This document shows positions 43,322-54,639 of a stretch of 64,000 nt of DNA, one piece after another; within the stretch, counting starts at the first letter, position 1; each line of letters begins with the position of its first letter. Position numbers and translations under genes: made by a program. The notes under the pieces were generated by a model. It searched no databases. It worked only from the letters and a program-made list of their open reading frames with translations, and was not told the DNA's origin. The stretch spans positions 1,798,001-1,862,000 of the forward strand of contig CP012813.1 in the NCBI GenBank assembly GCA_001936135.1, given 5' to 3'. The stretch is from Saccharomycopsis fibuligera x Saccharomycopsis cf. fibuligera. Lineage: Eukaryota; Ascomycota; Saccharomycetes; Ascoideales; Saccharomycopsidaceae.

Positions 43322-46300
43322 CTATTTTGACTTTTCCGATGCCGGAGTAGAGGAAGAGGAACTCAATGTGGACGATGTTGCTTTTCTTCTAAGACGCATC
43401 ATAAATCCAAGTAGTTCTCCTTCAAGTTTAAATTTATCTTCAGTTGTCATTGTATCAACATCATCATCGTCTACCGATCTGAAAAAACTGCAAACTCGGC
43501 TCAATAGAGAGGGGCCAGTCTTTTGCTTCTTTGCCTTTTTCATTTCTCTGTTATTTTTATCATTCTCATTAATTTCATTGCCCTTTACTGCACTAGTGCT
43601 ACTATCATTATCACTCTCATCATTACTATCATGCTTTCTTTTTCGGGGCTTCGGAGTTGTTTTGACATTAGCATCGCGCAGTTCTTTTTCACTGTTGCGA
43701 GTGGTTTCAACAAGCATACTCAAATCTGGAGGTGATTCAATACTCGGAATATCGCTTGCATCAGTGAACACTTCATCTTCATCACTGTCACCTTGCCCGT
43801 CTTGCCTGTTGACTGGAGTTTTTATATTTAGTTCAATTTCTTGTTCTAGTTCGGACTGCTTGACAGTTAGTGTTAAACCTGCGTCGTTAGCATCTGTATC
43901 TTTGACCAGTTCAATTATTTTTTTTTGCTTCTCTTCTTCTCCATTAACAGAAATTAAAGCTTCATTTTCCAGCAATCTGTGCTGCAAATCAATTAGGCAA
44001 GATGGACTATCCTTTTTGTTTTTTGTAGGCTGGGTTTCAGGGACAATTTGGCCCTTAGATGAGTCACTATGCTGTTCCAATTTAATAATCTCTTGAGCTT
44101 GAACAACTTCAGGTTGAGGCTGTGCAATACTAGCACCAATAATAGCACCAGCAGCGCCAGAAATTGCAACATCGCCCATTTCTTTTAGACCCTCCTTTAC
44201 CACTTCTTCAGATGCAGTTTCCGGCTTAGAGTTAATAGCCACCATGTTGAATCCAGCATCTTTCAACGCATCTTCATTCTGAAAAATAAATTGCTTAGAA
44301 GCTTTCAGATATGAAGCACTCATAAAACCAAACTTCAAAACCCCATTCAACAATGACACTTCTTTTAACAAAAGTAAGTTATGTAGCAATTTGTCAAAAG
44401 ACTGAGAAACTATTGTATTCTCAGAATGTGTTTGGAAAATTTTCAAAAGCGATGGCTGAAGCTCTATTGAGTAAATATTATCCTTAATGATATGATCCAC
44501 AATCTCGCCTAATTCATTTTGCTCTAAACTTTGGCCAAGAAGCTCAAACTTATTCTGTAACAATGATACGGAATACTGCATAGAAGTTGGTGATCCACTC
44601 AGTCTTAAAAATCTGACAATGGCAAAGAATGTTTTAGCATCACTTAACCTCCAAAGCTGCAAGCAATCAAACATTTGATAAAATTTTCTGATATTGTTAT
44701 GATATTTTTTGCTGAAATACTGTATAATGATACTGATTGTTTTACCTAAATCTAGCTTTTTCGAATGCTGATTGCAAATGATATTACCAATAGTCGTCAA
44801 ATCGTAAGCAGAAATATTGGAATACATCCGTGACTCCAAGTTAGTGGTAATGAATTGTCCAATCTTAGATGATTCCTCATAAGCTAATGCCTCAAGCAAC
44901 TTGAGCTGTTTAGAACCAGAAAGAGAATTAATCAACATTTTTAAGCTATTAGTACCATATTGTGAGTTAATATTCAGAAGTTTCACGATGCTCAGCGAAA
45001 CAAACTTGATGTCTGATGGGCCAAGCTGTTGTGCAGAAAAGATATCCATGTATTCAGTAGCAAGAGAAACAACTTCATGAAGTGTAGTTTCACTTTCTCC
45101 ATGTCTATCAATGACACTAAACATTAAAGCATTGAGAGAACGCTGGATTCCATCAATAGTATCTGACAGCTGGTATTTCAAATGTTTGTTTTGAGCTTTG
45201 ACTGAAGCAAAAATAGAGTTTATGAGAGATAATTCCTCACTTATGGAAAAATATTTTTTCTGGAATACTCGTTCAATTAAGGATAACACATTAGCGTAAT
45301 TCAAAAAGATCCATTGTACCGGCAACGGATTAATATCTTGTAAAAGAACTGGATCATTGGATAAACTTCTGAATTCCAAAAACGGGAAACCTTGTGACTC
45401 AATGTCAAATAATCTGCGCAAGAAATAATATCCTGAAGAAATGAAAATACTATTAGGTTTCTCACCTGCCACATAATCTGTTTCAGAACCAAAGTACAAG
45501 TCTATATTGAAGTAAACTTTCAGAACTGCAGGGTCTATTAAAGTATCCCATAACATAGTGTAAAGCATTAGCGTGTACTTATCCTCCTTTTGAATTCCAT
45601 TTTTGAAAGAAATTGTACGATTCAGTGAACGTGCAATATTGCTCAGCAAACAGTAACAGCAGTTGAAAATGTTGCTTTCCAATAAGCTAAATACCTCCTT
45701 TGAACTAATGCGTTCTGCACAATTTAAGACCGGCTCAACCAATTGCGAAAAGTTTTGATAACACTCAGCCATCAATTCATCCAGTTGTTTTTGATCAGTA
45801 CTGGAAAGGGCGGCATTAATGACTGCCTTGATACTTTTACTTTGAAGGTAGATAATACATTTCCATGTCTTCAAAGCAGCAATTAGTGCTTCCTTTTCAT
45901 CCAATTTGAAAAGAGACGAGCAAATAAGTTTCCATTCTGATCCTAAACGCCATTTTGTCAAGTCAAATGCTTCGTACCCTGGCCCTCCTTGATGTGCAAC
46001 TAACAAAGTCAATGACATCCAGATATCTGCTGCTTGTTTGTATTGTTTCATTCTAAGCATTTCTCTCAAGAAGTCCATGATTCTGTCAAAGAGACTTGCC
46101 TTAGCTTGCGACTTTTCCAAAGAGGAAAAAAAACTGGCTTGAGAGTCATTCTCGGTAGCTGAGTCAATAAGCACTTTAACCCACGGATCTTGAGCGTTGG
46201 AACATAAAAGCACTTTGCTATTGTCCAAATAGTAAAACATTTTCAATTTAAACGCACTATCATCAAGAAATGCCTTCACCATTTCTAAGAGAACAGTTAT

Positions 46301-47705
46301 AGTGACACCAAGGATTTTGGTACTCAAACTCGTTATTCTAACAAAACCAAAAATGCTTGACATAATTAAGCCAATCCACTGTCTAAAAAATTTTTGCATC
46401 ATGTTGGGATATTGCTGGATAAAATTTCTGATGATGATAAGTCTTTCAATGGTCAAAGAGGCGGAATTATAATCATGAAAATTCACAATGGCTTCAAGAA
46501 TTTTTTCAGCGTTCTCGATAGTTATGAAAAGTTTTCTCTCGGTGAATTTTCCGAGTTCTTTTTTTTTTTGAGGACTTAAATTGAATGCAGGCGTATTTGG
46601 ATCTTCGTTATTTAATGTATCATAAAATCGTTTCTGCTGGGCAAACGTAAATTGTTGAAATTTGCTCAATTTTTGATCTTTAATAAATGAAACATAAGCA
46701 GAAGTAATTGATTTTGGAATACATTTAGCTCTGTTCAGGCACAAGTTTTCGCAGATCCGCTTGAATACAAACGACACAGATTTGGGTTCTAACGTCGCTA
46801 TAAGATCGTTTTTGGAGCAATAAAAGGCAAATAGTTTCATTGCCTGAATGATTATCCTGCTTTCAAATGGATCCGAAACTTTAGTAGGACTCAAGGTTGG
46901 ATCTTTGTTCTTTTTAACCTTTTCAAATATCTTGGTTTCGCTAATCACAATATCTCTTTTTATGAACTCTACCAACGTTGTGCTTATCTGCATAAGTTTT
47001 TTAGCAAAAAACGCATATTGGTTACTTTGTATTAGCAAGTTCATTGAAGCATAAATCTCAAATTTTCGTTCACAATTTTCATTAACCAAGTTGTTTAAGC
47101 ATCCATCTATTAGTAAAAATATTTTTGATGAGCCTTTTTCAAGTTGCACTATGGTTCCCGGCTGCCAAAATTCGCTGTTATAGGGATTCTCATGAGGAGC
47201 TAAACTTTTTATGAATTCACTGAATTGGGTGTCATTATATTGCGGATCAGCAAGGGCACTAAAATCAAAAGATTTGATATTGAACAAACCCATCCCATTA
47301 TTATTTGTATTAAGGCTAAGTTTACTATTGTCGCCATTTCCTTTCAGAGTAAAATCCAAGCTTCTATTAGCAGCATCCTTGGTAACGTTTTGATCTTTCA
47401 CTTTAAGAATAGATCGAAGTGGGGTATTCAGTTTGCTTGGTGAAGTCGAGCCAGCCAACTCCACATTTTCACTGAAGGCCACTTTTTTTCTTCCTCCTGG
47501 AGAGCTAAATGGTGTTCCAGAAGCATTTACATCCATTGAAGCCAATAATTCAGATTTGAGAGGTGATAATTTGTGGTTTTCAATCTTCTGGGGCTGCTGC
47601 TGTTCTTGCTGCTCCTGCTGCGTCTGTTGTGTCTGTAGTGGTTTTTGGGGAGGTTGTGCATGTTCTTCTTGCTGATTTTGCTTATCTTCGAGCGGCTGTT
47701 GATTC

Positions 47706-47737
<32 letters not shown>

Positions 47738-47771
47738 TTGCTGCTGCTGTTGCTGCTGCTGTTGCTGCTGC

Positions 47772-47847
<76 letters not shown>

Positions 47848-48200
47848 TATTACGTGGTTTATGTGGCGACGAAGGCTTTGGAGAAACCGATTTTGAAGAA
47901 GCTTTCAATTTCGGTGATGATGATCTTCTACTGTGAGGTGATTCAGGTTTAGATACTCCCAAAGGTGATCTTAAAATCCTTCCATTACCGTTTGTGTGGT
48001 TCCTTCTTCTCAATGGCGTCAATGTAGTTTTGTTATTTATTTCCAATAATACAATTCCAGAAGGATCTTCGGTCAAATCAAGAACATTTGACTGATTCTT
48101 TTTATGTGGGGTAGCAATCTTATCGTCATTCACTAATTTATCTGTCAAATTGTGGTTTGTTTTGCTAGCTGACCTATTGGATACAGCGGCGTTACCATCG

Positions 48201-48232
<32 letters not shown>

Positions 48233-48658
48233 AAGATTGTTAGTGTTAGCGCTAGGATCTTTCTTTCTTCTAGACTTTCTGCCTGGTGTCCCGCTTCTGG
48301 AGCTAGGTGCAGGGCTGGGGCTAGCGTTGGCACTGGGTATAGGACTTGGAGTTGGAGTAGCGCTCCTACTAGATGCTGGGCTAGTTGAGGCACTGCTAAT
48401 GTTATTGTTTGTTGCTAATTTATTGTTCTTCTTGCTGCTATTACTGACCAGTGATGAGGACGATGTTGATGACGATGATGACTTCAGCTGCGACGGCTGC
48501 AGTTGATCCTTTTTAATGTGCTTCTTTTTAGTTTTCTTTGTTTTTTTCTTCTGCTTCGTCACTGAAGCCTGAGCTTCCACTGATATTGAAGCTACTGATG
48601 CTTCTGAACCACTGACACAAGGATTGGCATTTGCATTGGCGGTTGGCAGATTGTTCAT
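43322..48658 (-). CDS. RIF1: Rif1, telomere and replication-timing protein with PP1 docking motifs and a polyQ tract (1778 aa)
   Basis: ATG is at 48658. The N-terminal ~390 residues are disordered, with Ser/Pro-rich parts, an Asn run and a 47-Gln run (about 272-318). Two PP1(Glc7) docking motifs follow: KKVAF (RVxF type, KVAF at about 392-395) and RSILK (SILK at 416-419), in the order and spacing known for yeast Rif1. The Rif1 conserved region then begins (ANPYNSEFWQ-type segment: PYNSEFWQPGTIVQL, near residue 505) and continues as a long helical-repeat domain to about 1450. The tail is acidic/basic and Ser-rich. Rif1 recruits PP1 to delay late origins and binds Rap1 at telomeres. The length is close to S. 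cerevisiae Rif1 (1916). An ACGCGT box lies about 365 bases upstream. Confidence 0.93.
47705..47845 (-). repeat. CAG/CAA repeat encoding 47 glutamines in RIF1
   Basis: The tract encodes only glutamine. Its DNA has two phases: about six 12-base units (three CAG plus one CAA) at the low-coordinate end, then about seven 6-base CAG-CAA units, with CAG-rich flanks. The ordered units suggest expansion by slippage or unequal crossover of larger blocks. Confidence 0.95.
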
Positions 48659-49559
48659 GGTCTGTCAAATCAATCTGTGTAACTTTGTTGATCGACGGCG
48701 GAGATTTAAAGCGCTCAAAATAGTGTCTTTGTGTTGATATTGGCAATAACTTTGATTAAAATAATTTGCCAAAGATACCTTGACTTTAAGGGAAAAAAAG
48801 AAAAGAGAAAAAAAACTGCCTCTTTCAGTTATGGAAATACTGGTGGGAAATAGCGGTATACTATATCAAGATAGCCATGAAGATCAGGTCTGATGGTCTG
48901 CTACAGTGGACGGTAAACACCAGCTTCCGCAATTTTTTCTTTCTGTCCGCTGCTGCTTCTGTCGCGGATCGCCAAAAAATAATTTTCTAAAAAATAGAAA
49001 AATTTCTCAAGAAAAAAAAGTACGCGTAAACCCAATCGCGTTTCTCAAATTACAGTAACCTTATCAAAGTAATCCTTACAACCACAGTGTCGTGACTGCT
49101 GTTTTATACGTCCAATGATGGCTGAAGTTTGCAAAATTGCAATTTTTAGGCCATTGGCACAAAATTGGAGGATCCAAGCTGGCTAGGGCTGTTTAGTTCT
49201 AATTTCTGAGTATCTTTCTCTGGATCATCTTTCTTGAGCGCGAAAAAAACGTTTTAAAGATTATAATAGTTTCAATAGAAGCAAATATGATGATTCCTAA
49301 TTTGGCGGCCAATTGTATTCGCTGTATTGCATAACAACCAGGTATCAATGTATCTACAAAAAAGTTCAAAAGTGTAAGAGTGTGTTTTTTATTAACTTAT
49401 AGCAAGTCTAGATGACCCTGAATGAATGAATAGTAGTTATACATGTAAGGAAAGATAAAGGAAATTGAAAGGAAAACAGAAAAACGCCGAGAGAAAAACG
49501 AAAAAAAGAAAACCAGAAGCAAAGCAAACAATATATATAATACAGTATTCAGAAAACAG

Positions 49560-49602
<43 letters not shown>

Positions 49603-49704
49603 ATTATCAAAAAAATCATTAACATAAAAAAAGGATATGAAGACAATAAAAGACAGAGATAAAATAGAAAAAAAAATAAAGCAGTGTACTCACTTCTAAT
49701 GTAA
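48659..49704. other. RIF1 promoter and ULS1 3' region
   Basis: It includes ACGCGT at 49022-49027 (a possible MBF site for RIF1), an A40 run at 49560-49599 and other A-rich sequence adjoining the ULS1 3' end. No gene was recognised. Confidence 0.5.
49560..49599. repeat. Uninterrupted A40 tract
   Basis: Forty adenines in a row in the ULS1 3' region; the longest homopolymer in the window. Confidence 0.95.
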
Positions 49705-52700
49705 CTATGATGCGCCTGGAGGGGCTCTGTTGGAAATACCAAATAAATATCTTAATTCTTCTCTTCCCAATCTTGATATTTGTTTAAAGCCACTTTCGTT
49801 CAATGCATTTTCCACCAACTCGCGCTTTTTCTCCTGCAATGTTACAATTCTATCTTCCACCGTTTCTTGAGTTAAAAGTCTATGAACATAAACAGTCTTC
49901 AACTGGCCAATTCTATGAGCGCGATCCATTGCTTGTTCTTCCACATATGGGTTCCAGAATGGATCAACAATAATAACATGAGATGCACAAGTCAAAGTTA
50001 AACCTACATTTCCTGCTTTCAAAGAAATTAACAACACTTTTTTGGTCTGACTGGCAAAAAACTCAGAAATAGTGCTATCTCTTTCATCCATTGACATTGA
50101 ACCATCGTAACGTAAAAATGGAATTTTCTTCTCACGCAAGACTTTGCCAAACAAGTCAAAAAACGATGTAAATTGACTAAATATGATTATCTTGTCTTCA
50201 GATGCGGTGCTTTGAACGTTTTCTATAATTTTCAAACATTCTCTCATCTTTGGTGATATGTGAAATTCATTTTCTTGAGCGGCTATAAGCTCACCAATAA
50301 TCTTTTGTTTAATGGTTAAACCATTCACCGAAGTGACCATTGGGAAAAACATTTTCAACGCCTTAAGAGTATCCTCGCCAGTATTGATAATCGCTTTTTG
50401 AGGTGATTCTTTCGATACATCTTCTGTGTCAACTCCATACTGTTGAGCAACATTCTTTTTGGTTTGACCCTTATTGCATATCTGATCGAACACACTAAAA
50501 TGCACAATATCAGCTCTTTGAACAAATCTACTGCATAATGGACATTTGGCAGAATCTTCTTCGTCGGCAGCAAAATTCTGAAATAATGGTTCAACACACT
50601 CAGAACATAAACAATGACCGCAAGGGTACATTATAGAAGTATTTGTTTCTATTAGTCCATCGTAACATAATGGACAAGTCATATCACCTTCTTGAAAGTC
50701 TTGATTTATTCTAGCAATAGTTCCCTCATTGATACGGCCACATCTTTCAATCATCCCTTGCACAAGGTTTTTGTCATTGGCACTTCTTTCCTCAGTAGTC
50801 TCCAAGTTTAAATCTTCATTAACCTCTCCTTCGTTGATTTGCTTCAATCTATCACCAATTCGCACTAAAAAGCTATGACAACAAGCTTGCCTCAATCTCA
50901 ATAATAATGTTAAAGCACTACTATAATTCCCAATTTTTTCAGAATTAAGTAACTTTCGAGCTTCTATTTGGATTTCAGAAGATAAGGACTTGTAAAATTC
51001 TTCTTCATCACCGTCCATAACAATAACCTCTTTTTCAACAATTCTTGGTGTAAGTTGTAAAATTGGGCAATTGTCAATTTTGGAATCTTTATTTCTTCTT
51101 AAAAGGATAGCCTTAAGAAGAGCTTGCAATCTTCTCATTGCTCTACTACTATCTTCAAGATCGTACGTTTGGCGATTTTTCATTGGAAGAACAATCATAC
51201 TTCTGAATCGTTTCTCGTCATCATATGGCTTGATTCTTAGAAATCTTATCAATGCATACAATTCATCTACTTTATTTTGCATCGGAGTACCAGTAAGACA
51301 CCACCTGAACTCTGCCCTTAACATGTGGCATGCCTTAGCTGTAAGAGTTTTCTTGTTCTTTGAAATATGCGCTTCATCCAAAATAATTCTGTGAAAATAG
51401 GCATTCTTTTCGAAAAAGGCAGACTTATACCTTCTGCCTCCGGAATTATAATTTGGCAACAAAGTAGTGTCTTTGGTTTGACCTGCTGCTTCCAAAACTT
51501 CTTTATAATGCTTTTTATATTCAGAGGATACAGTACCATAACTCACAAGCACAACGTCATACATGTTAAGTGCGTGGAAATCATTGAGTCTATCCGACGA
51601 ATGATAAAGATAAGTTTTTATTTTAAACTCAGGTTTCACTTTATTGCTAATCTCTGCTTGCCATTGTCTTAATAGTGCCACGGGGCCAATAATTAACGTT
51701 GTTCTCCGTTTTGGGTTATTAGGTTTGTTGGATAAAATTAACGCAATTGACTGAACCGTCTTTCCCAATCCCATAGCATCAGCCAATATACCTCCCCTGT
51801 TTGAAGAGTTCTCCATTTTCAATAACCACTCTAGCCCCATTCTTTGATGCTTCAACAACGTAATTGTCATCTCATGCGGCGTTTGTACCATATTATCATC
51901 TGATCTTTCGTCATCTGGTTGAATATTGTCAATAAGCTTCGCAATACTGTCGTCATCCATACGAGGAACATCATTACCAAAAACGTCGTCGATATCCTCA
52001 TTAAAAGGACGACGAGTAACCAATGAAGTTCCCGGCATCAGAAGCGGAGTTGGCTTATTAGGTAAAATATGTGCCATATGTGAAAGGTTTGGTTCAAAGG
52101 TGTTACTTGGAGATTCTTTTTTGTGATTAATAGGTTTTGGAAAAGTAGTAGGCAGCTGCACTTTTGGTCGAAAGTTATTGAAAACATTCATGGCTAGCTG
52201 TGGCTGAGCACGAATGCTATTCTCAGCCTTTTGAAGTCTGGAAGCCTCGCTTTCATTTAACTTTAGCTCATTTTGGAAGTAAGATAGCTTCTTCGAGATT
52301 TCAACAATCTTAAGTCTAGCTTGAGATATGTTAGACGAATACGTGTTTTTATGTTTTTGACTTGATAGGTTATTCATCATTGCATTGCAATGAGCGTTTG
52401 CTGTGTTCAACTCTTTAGTGAGCGCCTTTATCTTATCCTTGGTCTGCGTCAAATTATCAACGGCCATGCGATATTTATCATGAATGAGAACCATAACCTT
52501 CGTTAAACTGAAAGGCTCGCTTCGCGGTGGTGGTTGTAATGGTGTTCGTGACTGTAGTTGTGGGGTAAGAGCGTGAGCTCCATGAGTGATACCATTTGGT
52601 AATGGAATAGGCTGGTTATAATTAGGAAGATGAGAAGTCATATGTCTTGATGGAAACAGCCCAGGCATCACGGAACTATGCGAAGGAGGATGAAATGGGC

Positions 52701-53520
52701 TGGATTCAAATTGACCCATCGATAATGGGATTCCCGCTGGGAATCCCATTGGCGCAGTAGAAGGCATAGGAGAGCTATTAAAGTGTGGGCTGGGATTGGT
52801 TAGGACTTTTTCGCCTGTGACTATAATGTCATCATCACTATCATCTAGAATATCATGCTGAGTTACTCGGTTATTTGTCATTGAATTGAGTCTTGTTGGG
52901 AAACCCACCGGAGGTCGCGTCTCTTTACTAAAAATAATTTCATCGCCATCCGAAAGACCATCCTCGTTGGGACTATCATCCACAGTCAAATCAATTACAC
53001 CATTATCTTTTTCAGGATTTGAAGATTTTGATCTTTTAGCTTTATGGTCAAAATATATATTTGGTCTTTTGCGAACATTGTCAATTGCTGATGCTGGGAG
53101 ATTGTGTCCATTCGTTCGAATTTTGGAGTTTGATAAAAAATCTTGAGACTTGACAACGGCTTCCCCAACGCTTATTATACTATCACTATCACTATCGTCG
53201 TGATTTAATATAGCAGCACTATTTGTGCCAGATACTTGTTGTATATCTTCTGAAAACTTTTCTTGGGGCGGGTTGCTGCTGTTCTCAGTGTTAACAACTA
53301 GTTTCTGTTTTCCGTTAAAATTATCAGTATGTTCGGTAGATGCTGCATCGCTAGTTTTGATATCATTTGCCCGGGATTTCAGCTTTGAGTCAAAATCTAG
53401 TATACCGTTAAGATCATCTATCGAATCTAAATCGCTTTCATAATTAGTAAAACTAATATCCGGGGATAGTCCTTTGGAACCACTGTCGTGTGTCTGTGTA
53501 TCATCAGTGAGCTGCACCAT
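49705..53520 (-). CDS. ULS1: Uls1/Ris1, SWI2/SNF2 DNA translocase with RING finger (1271 aa)
   Basis: I place the start at the ATG at 53520; the frame is open upstream to 53592 but has no earlier ATG. The N-terminal ~350 residues are disordered and contain likely SUMO-interacting motifs (VIDLTVDD near residue 173, and acidic IIV-type segments near 230). Residues ~340-400 look helical. The SNF2 ATPase has GGILADAMGLGKTVQS (Walker A, ~577), the DEAH box (~715), and CLTGTPMQNKVDELYALIRF. A C3HC4 RING (CPLCYD to CPLCSR, ~947-992) is inserted before the C-terminal helicase lobe, which carries DRAHRIGQ near 1200. In yeast, Uls1 displaces poly-SUMOylated proteins from DNA and acts as a SUMO-targeted ubiquitin ligase. 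It is shorter than S. cerevisiae Uls1 (1619) mainly in the N-tail. Confidence 0.93.
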   Translation of the reverse strand: MVQLTDDTQTHDSGSKGLSPDISFTNYESDLDSIDDLNGILDFDSKLKSRANDIKTSDAASTEHTDNFNGKQKLVVNTENSSNPPQEKFSEDIQQVSGTNSAAILNHDDSDSDSIISVGEAVVKSQDFLSNSKIRTNGHNLPASAIDNVRKRPNIYFDHKAKRSKSSNPEKDNGVIDLTVDDSPNEDGLSDGDEIIFSKETRPPVGFPTRLNSMTNNRVTQHDILDDSDDDIIVTGEKVLTNPSPHFNSSPMPSTAPMGFPAGIPLSMGQFESSPFHPPSHSSVMPGLFPSRHMTSHLPNYNQPIPLPNGITHGAHALTPQLQSRTPLQPPPRSEPFSLTKVMVLIHDKYRMAVDNLTQTKDKIKALTKELNTANAHCNAMMNNLSSQKHKNTYSSNISQARLKIVEISKKLSYFQNELKLNESEASRLQKAENSIRAQPQLAMNVFNNFRPKVQLPTTFPKPINHKKESPSNTFEPNLSHMAHILPNKPTPLLMPGTSLVTRRPFNEDIDDVFGNDVPRMDDDSIAKLIDNIQPDDERSDDNMVQTPHEMTITLLKHQRMGLEWLLKMENSSNRGGILADAMGLGKTVQSIALILSNKPNNPKRRTTLIIGPVALLRQWQAEISNKVKPEFKIKTYLYHSSDRLNDFHALNMYDVVLVSYGTVSSEYKKHYKEVLEAAGQTKDTTLLPNYNSGGRRYKSAFFEKNAYFHRIILDEAHISKNKKTLTAKACHMLRAEFRWCLTGTPMQNKVDELYALIRFLRIKPYDDEKRFRSMIVLPMKNRQTYDLEDSSRAMRRLQALLKAILLRRNKDSKIDNCPILQLTPRIVEKEVIVMDGDEEEFYKSLSSEIQIEARKLLNSEKIGNYSSALTLLLRLRQACCHSFLVRIGDRLKQINEGEVNEDLNLETTEERSANDKNLVQGMIERCGRINEGTIARINQDFQEGDMTCPLCYDGLIETNTSIMYPCGHCLCSECVEPLFQNFAADEEDSAKCPLCSRFVQRADIVHFSVFDQICNKGQTKKNVAQQYGVDTEDVSKESPQKAIINTGEDTLKALKMFFPMVTSVNGLTIKQKIIGELIAAQENEFHISPKMRECLKIIENVQSTASEDKIIIFSQFTSFFDLFGKVLREKKIPFLRYDGSMSMDERDSTISEFFASQTKKVLLISLKAGNVGLTLTCASHVIIVDPFWNPYVEEQAMDRAHRIGQLKTVYVHRLLTQETVEDRIVTLQEKKRELVENALNESGFKQISRLGREELRYLFGISNRAPPGAS

Positions 53521-53899
53521 CACAATTATTGCGATATAGTAACTAGCGGGCACGTGGAATCCAAGCTTTCCAAAACTAACTATACACAACAAGTTCGATT
53601 TTGTGAGAAAATGCGCAAGGACAGCGTGTAGACTCTGACTTATGATTAGTCAAACTGGAGAAAAAAATGACGGCGTGCACGTATCAGGAAGTTGAGATCT
53701 GTGATTTGAAAAATTGGCTAAATCAACAACAATTAATGCGGTTTCGCTATCTTGTGCTTTAGCGCCTATCGTTACTTTTTCTTAATGAGTTTTTATTACA
53801 AAATAAAAAAAAATATCAAGTTGAAAGGCGTCACTTCCCCGATCACCCTGATGCGTAATCCGACAGCAAACAGCAGATAGAGAAGTGGCAAAAAATTAA
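53521..53899. other. ULS1 upstream region
   Basis: About 380 bases between the ULS1 start and the tRNA-Leu 3' end. No other gene or clear motif was seen. Confidence 0.4.
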
Positions 53900-54014
53900 T
53901 GGACGCGATGAGGTTCGAACTCATGCCTCTTTCGAGACTCGATTGCTCAGCTGTTTAGGCTGCAAGAAATATTATTCTTGAGTCGAGCGCCTTAGACCAC
54001 TCGGCCACACGTCC
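53900..54014 (-). tRNA. tRNA-Leu(CAA) with a 33-nt intron
   Basis: The acceptor stem GGACGTG pairs with CGCGTCC (one G-T pair), with discriminator A. The D arm GCCGAGTGGTCTAAGGC is the Leu/Ser class II form, and the T arm ATGAG-TTCGAAC-CTCAT is perfect. A variable arm (CTC-GAAA-GAG) confirms class II. The anticodon CAA is at 53980-53978. The intron (53944-53976) follows base 37 and its TTCTTG pairs with CAAGAA of the anticodon region, as in the known yeast tRNA-Leu(CAA) precursor. The mature tRNA would be 82 nt before CCA addition. Confidence 0.95.
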
Positions 54015-54117
54015 AATTTTAATTTTGAATTGCTTAACATAAGGAAATCTTAACTAAACTATATAAATCTCATATAGTCGTTTTGGGCTTCAGCGCACAT
54101 CAGATATAGCAGAAGCA

Positions 54118-54627
54118 ATGGAGCTCGGTGTACCGTTTTTGAGAAAAAAGTTCATTCCAAAAGAAGTCTTCGACTTCAAGTCCCGGAACGGTAGTGCACA
54201 AGTGCGCGAAAAGAAAGATAAACTACTACTCTCAAACCAGTTGGCACGTCTCAAGCAAGTTACTAATAAAGAGTGTCAAACATTCTGGCAAATGCTAAAC
54301 AAACAAACGTTCAAACACCCTGGCTGCTTCGAGAATATACACACATTCCACCTCGGAGTCGAGAAGTTCAAATTCCAAGGTGAGGAATGTAAGTGGTGCT
54401 CCGAAGATTTTTCACGTAAAAAGCACAAACAGCAGTCATATGAAGATGCTATCAACAAACAAATGGAGCACTTTTTGGTCAAATGTCCAGTAGCACAAGC
54501 ATTATGGAAAAAGCTACATATAAATAAGGAATTGAGCTGGGACAGCCTCATCCTTCCATCCAGTGATACACGAGAATTAATCCAGGTCGACAACTACTTG
54601 ATATTCCAAAAGAAATACACACATTAA
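54118..54627 (+). mobile_element. 3' end of a LINE-like (L1-clade, Zorro-like) retrotransposon
   Basis: A 169-codon frame ends in the C-terminal part typical of non-LTR retrotransposon ORF2: ECKWCSED, then QMEHFLVKCPVAQALWKKL. This is the zinc-binding zf-RVT pattern (CxxC ... HFxxxCPxAxxLW) downstream of reverse transcriptase. No reverse transcriptase motifs occur upstream, so only the 3' end of the element remains, as in common 5'-truncated LINE insertions. It begins about 105 bases from the 5' end of the tRNA-Leu gene. L1-clade Zorro elements are known in Candida; that link is inference. A small host gene derived from such an element is an alternative. Confidence 0.65.
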
Positions 54628-54638
54628 TCCAGGTCGAC
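54577..54638. repeat. 47-bp partial tandem duplication at the LINE remnant's 3' end
   Basis: The 15-mer TTAATCCAGGTCGAC occurs at 54577-54591 and again at 54624-54638, giving a repeat period of 47 bases across the stop codon of the remnant. Confidence 0.9.
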
Positions 54639-54639
54639 A

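Noticed and set aside
43368-44096. 242-codon plus-strand frame
   Set aside because: It lies antisense to the RIF1 C-terminal region, is Ser/Leu-rich and has no domain.
47563-47952. Long plus-strand frames (poly-Ala/Leu/Val) through 47563-47952
   Set aside because: They are antisense translations of the RIF1 CAG/CAA tract.
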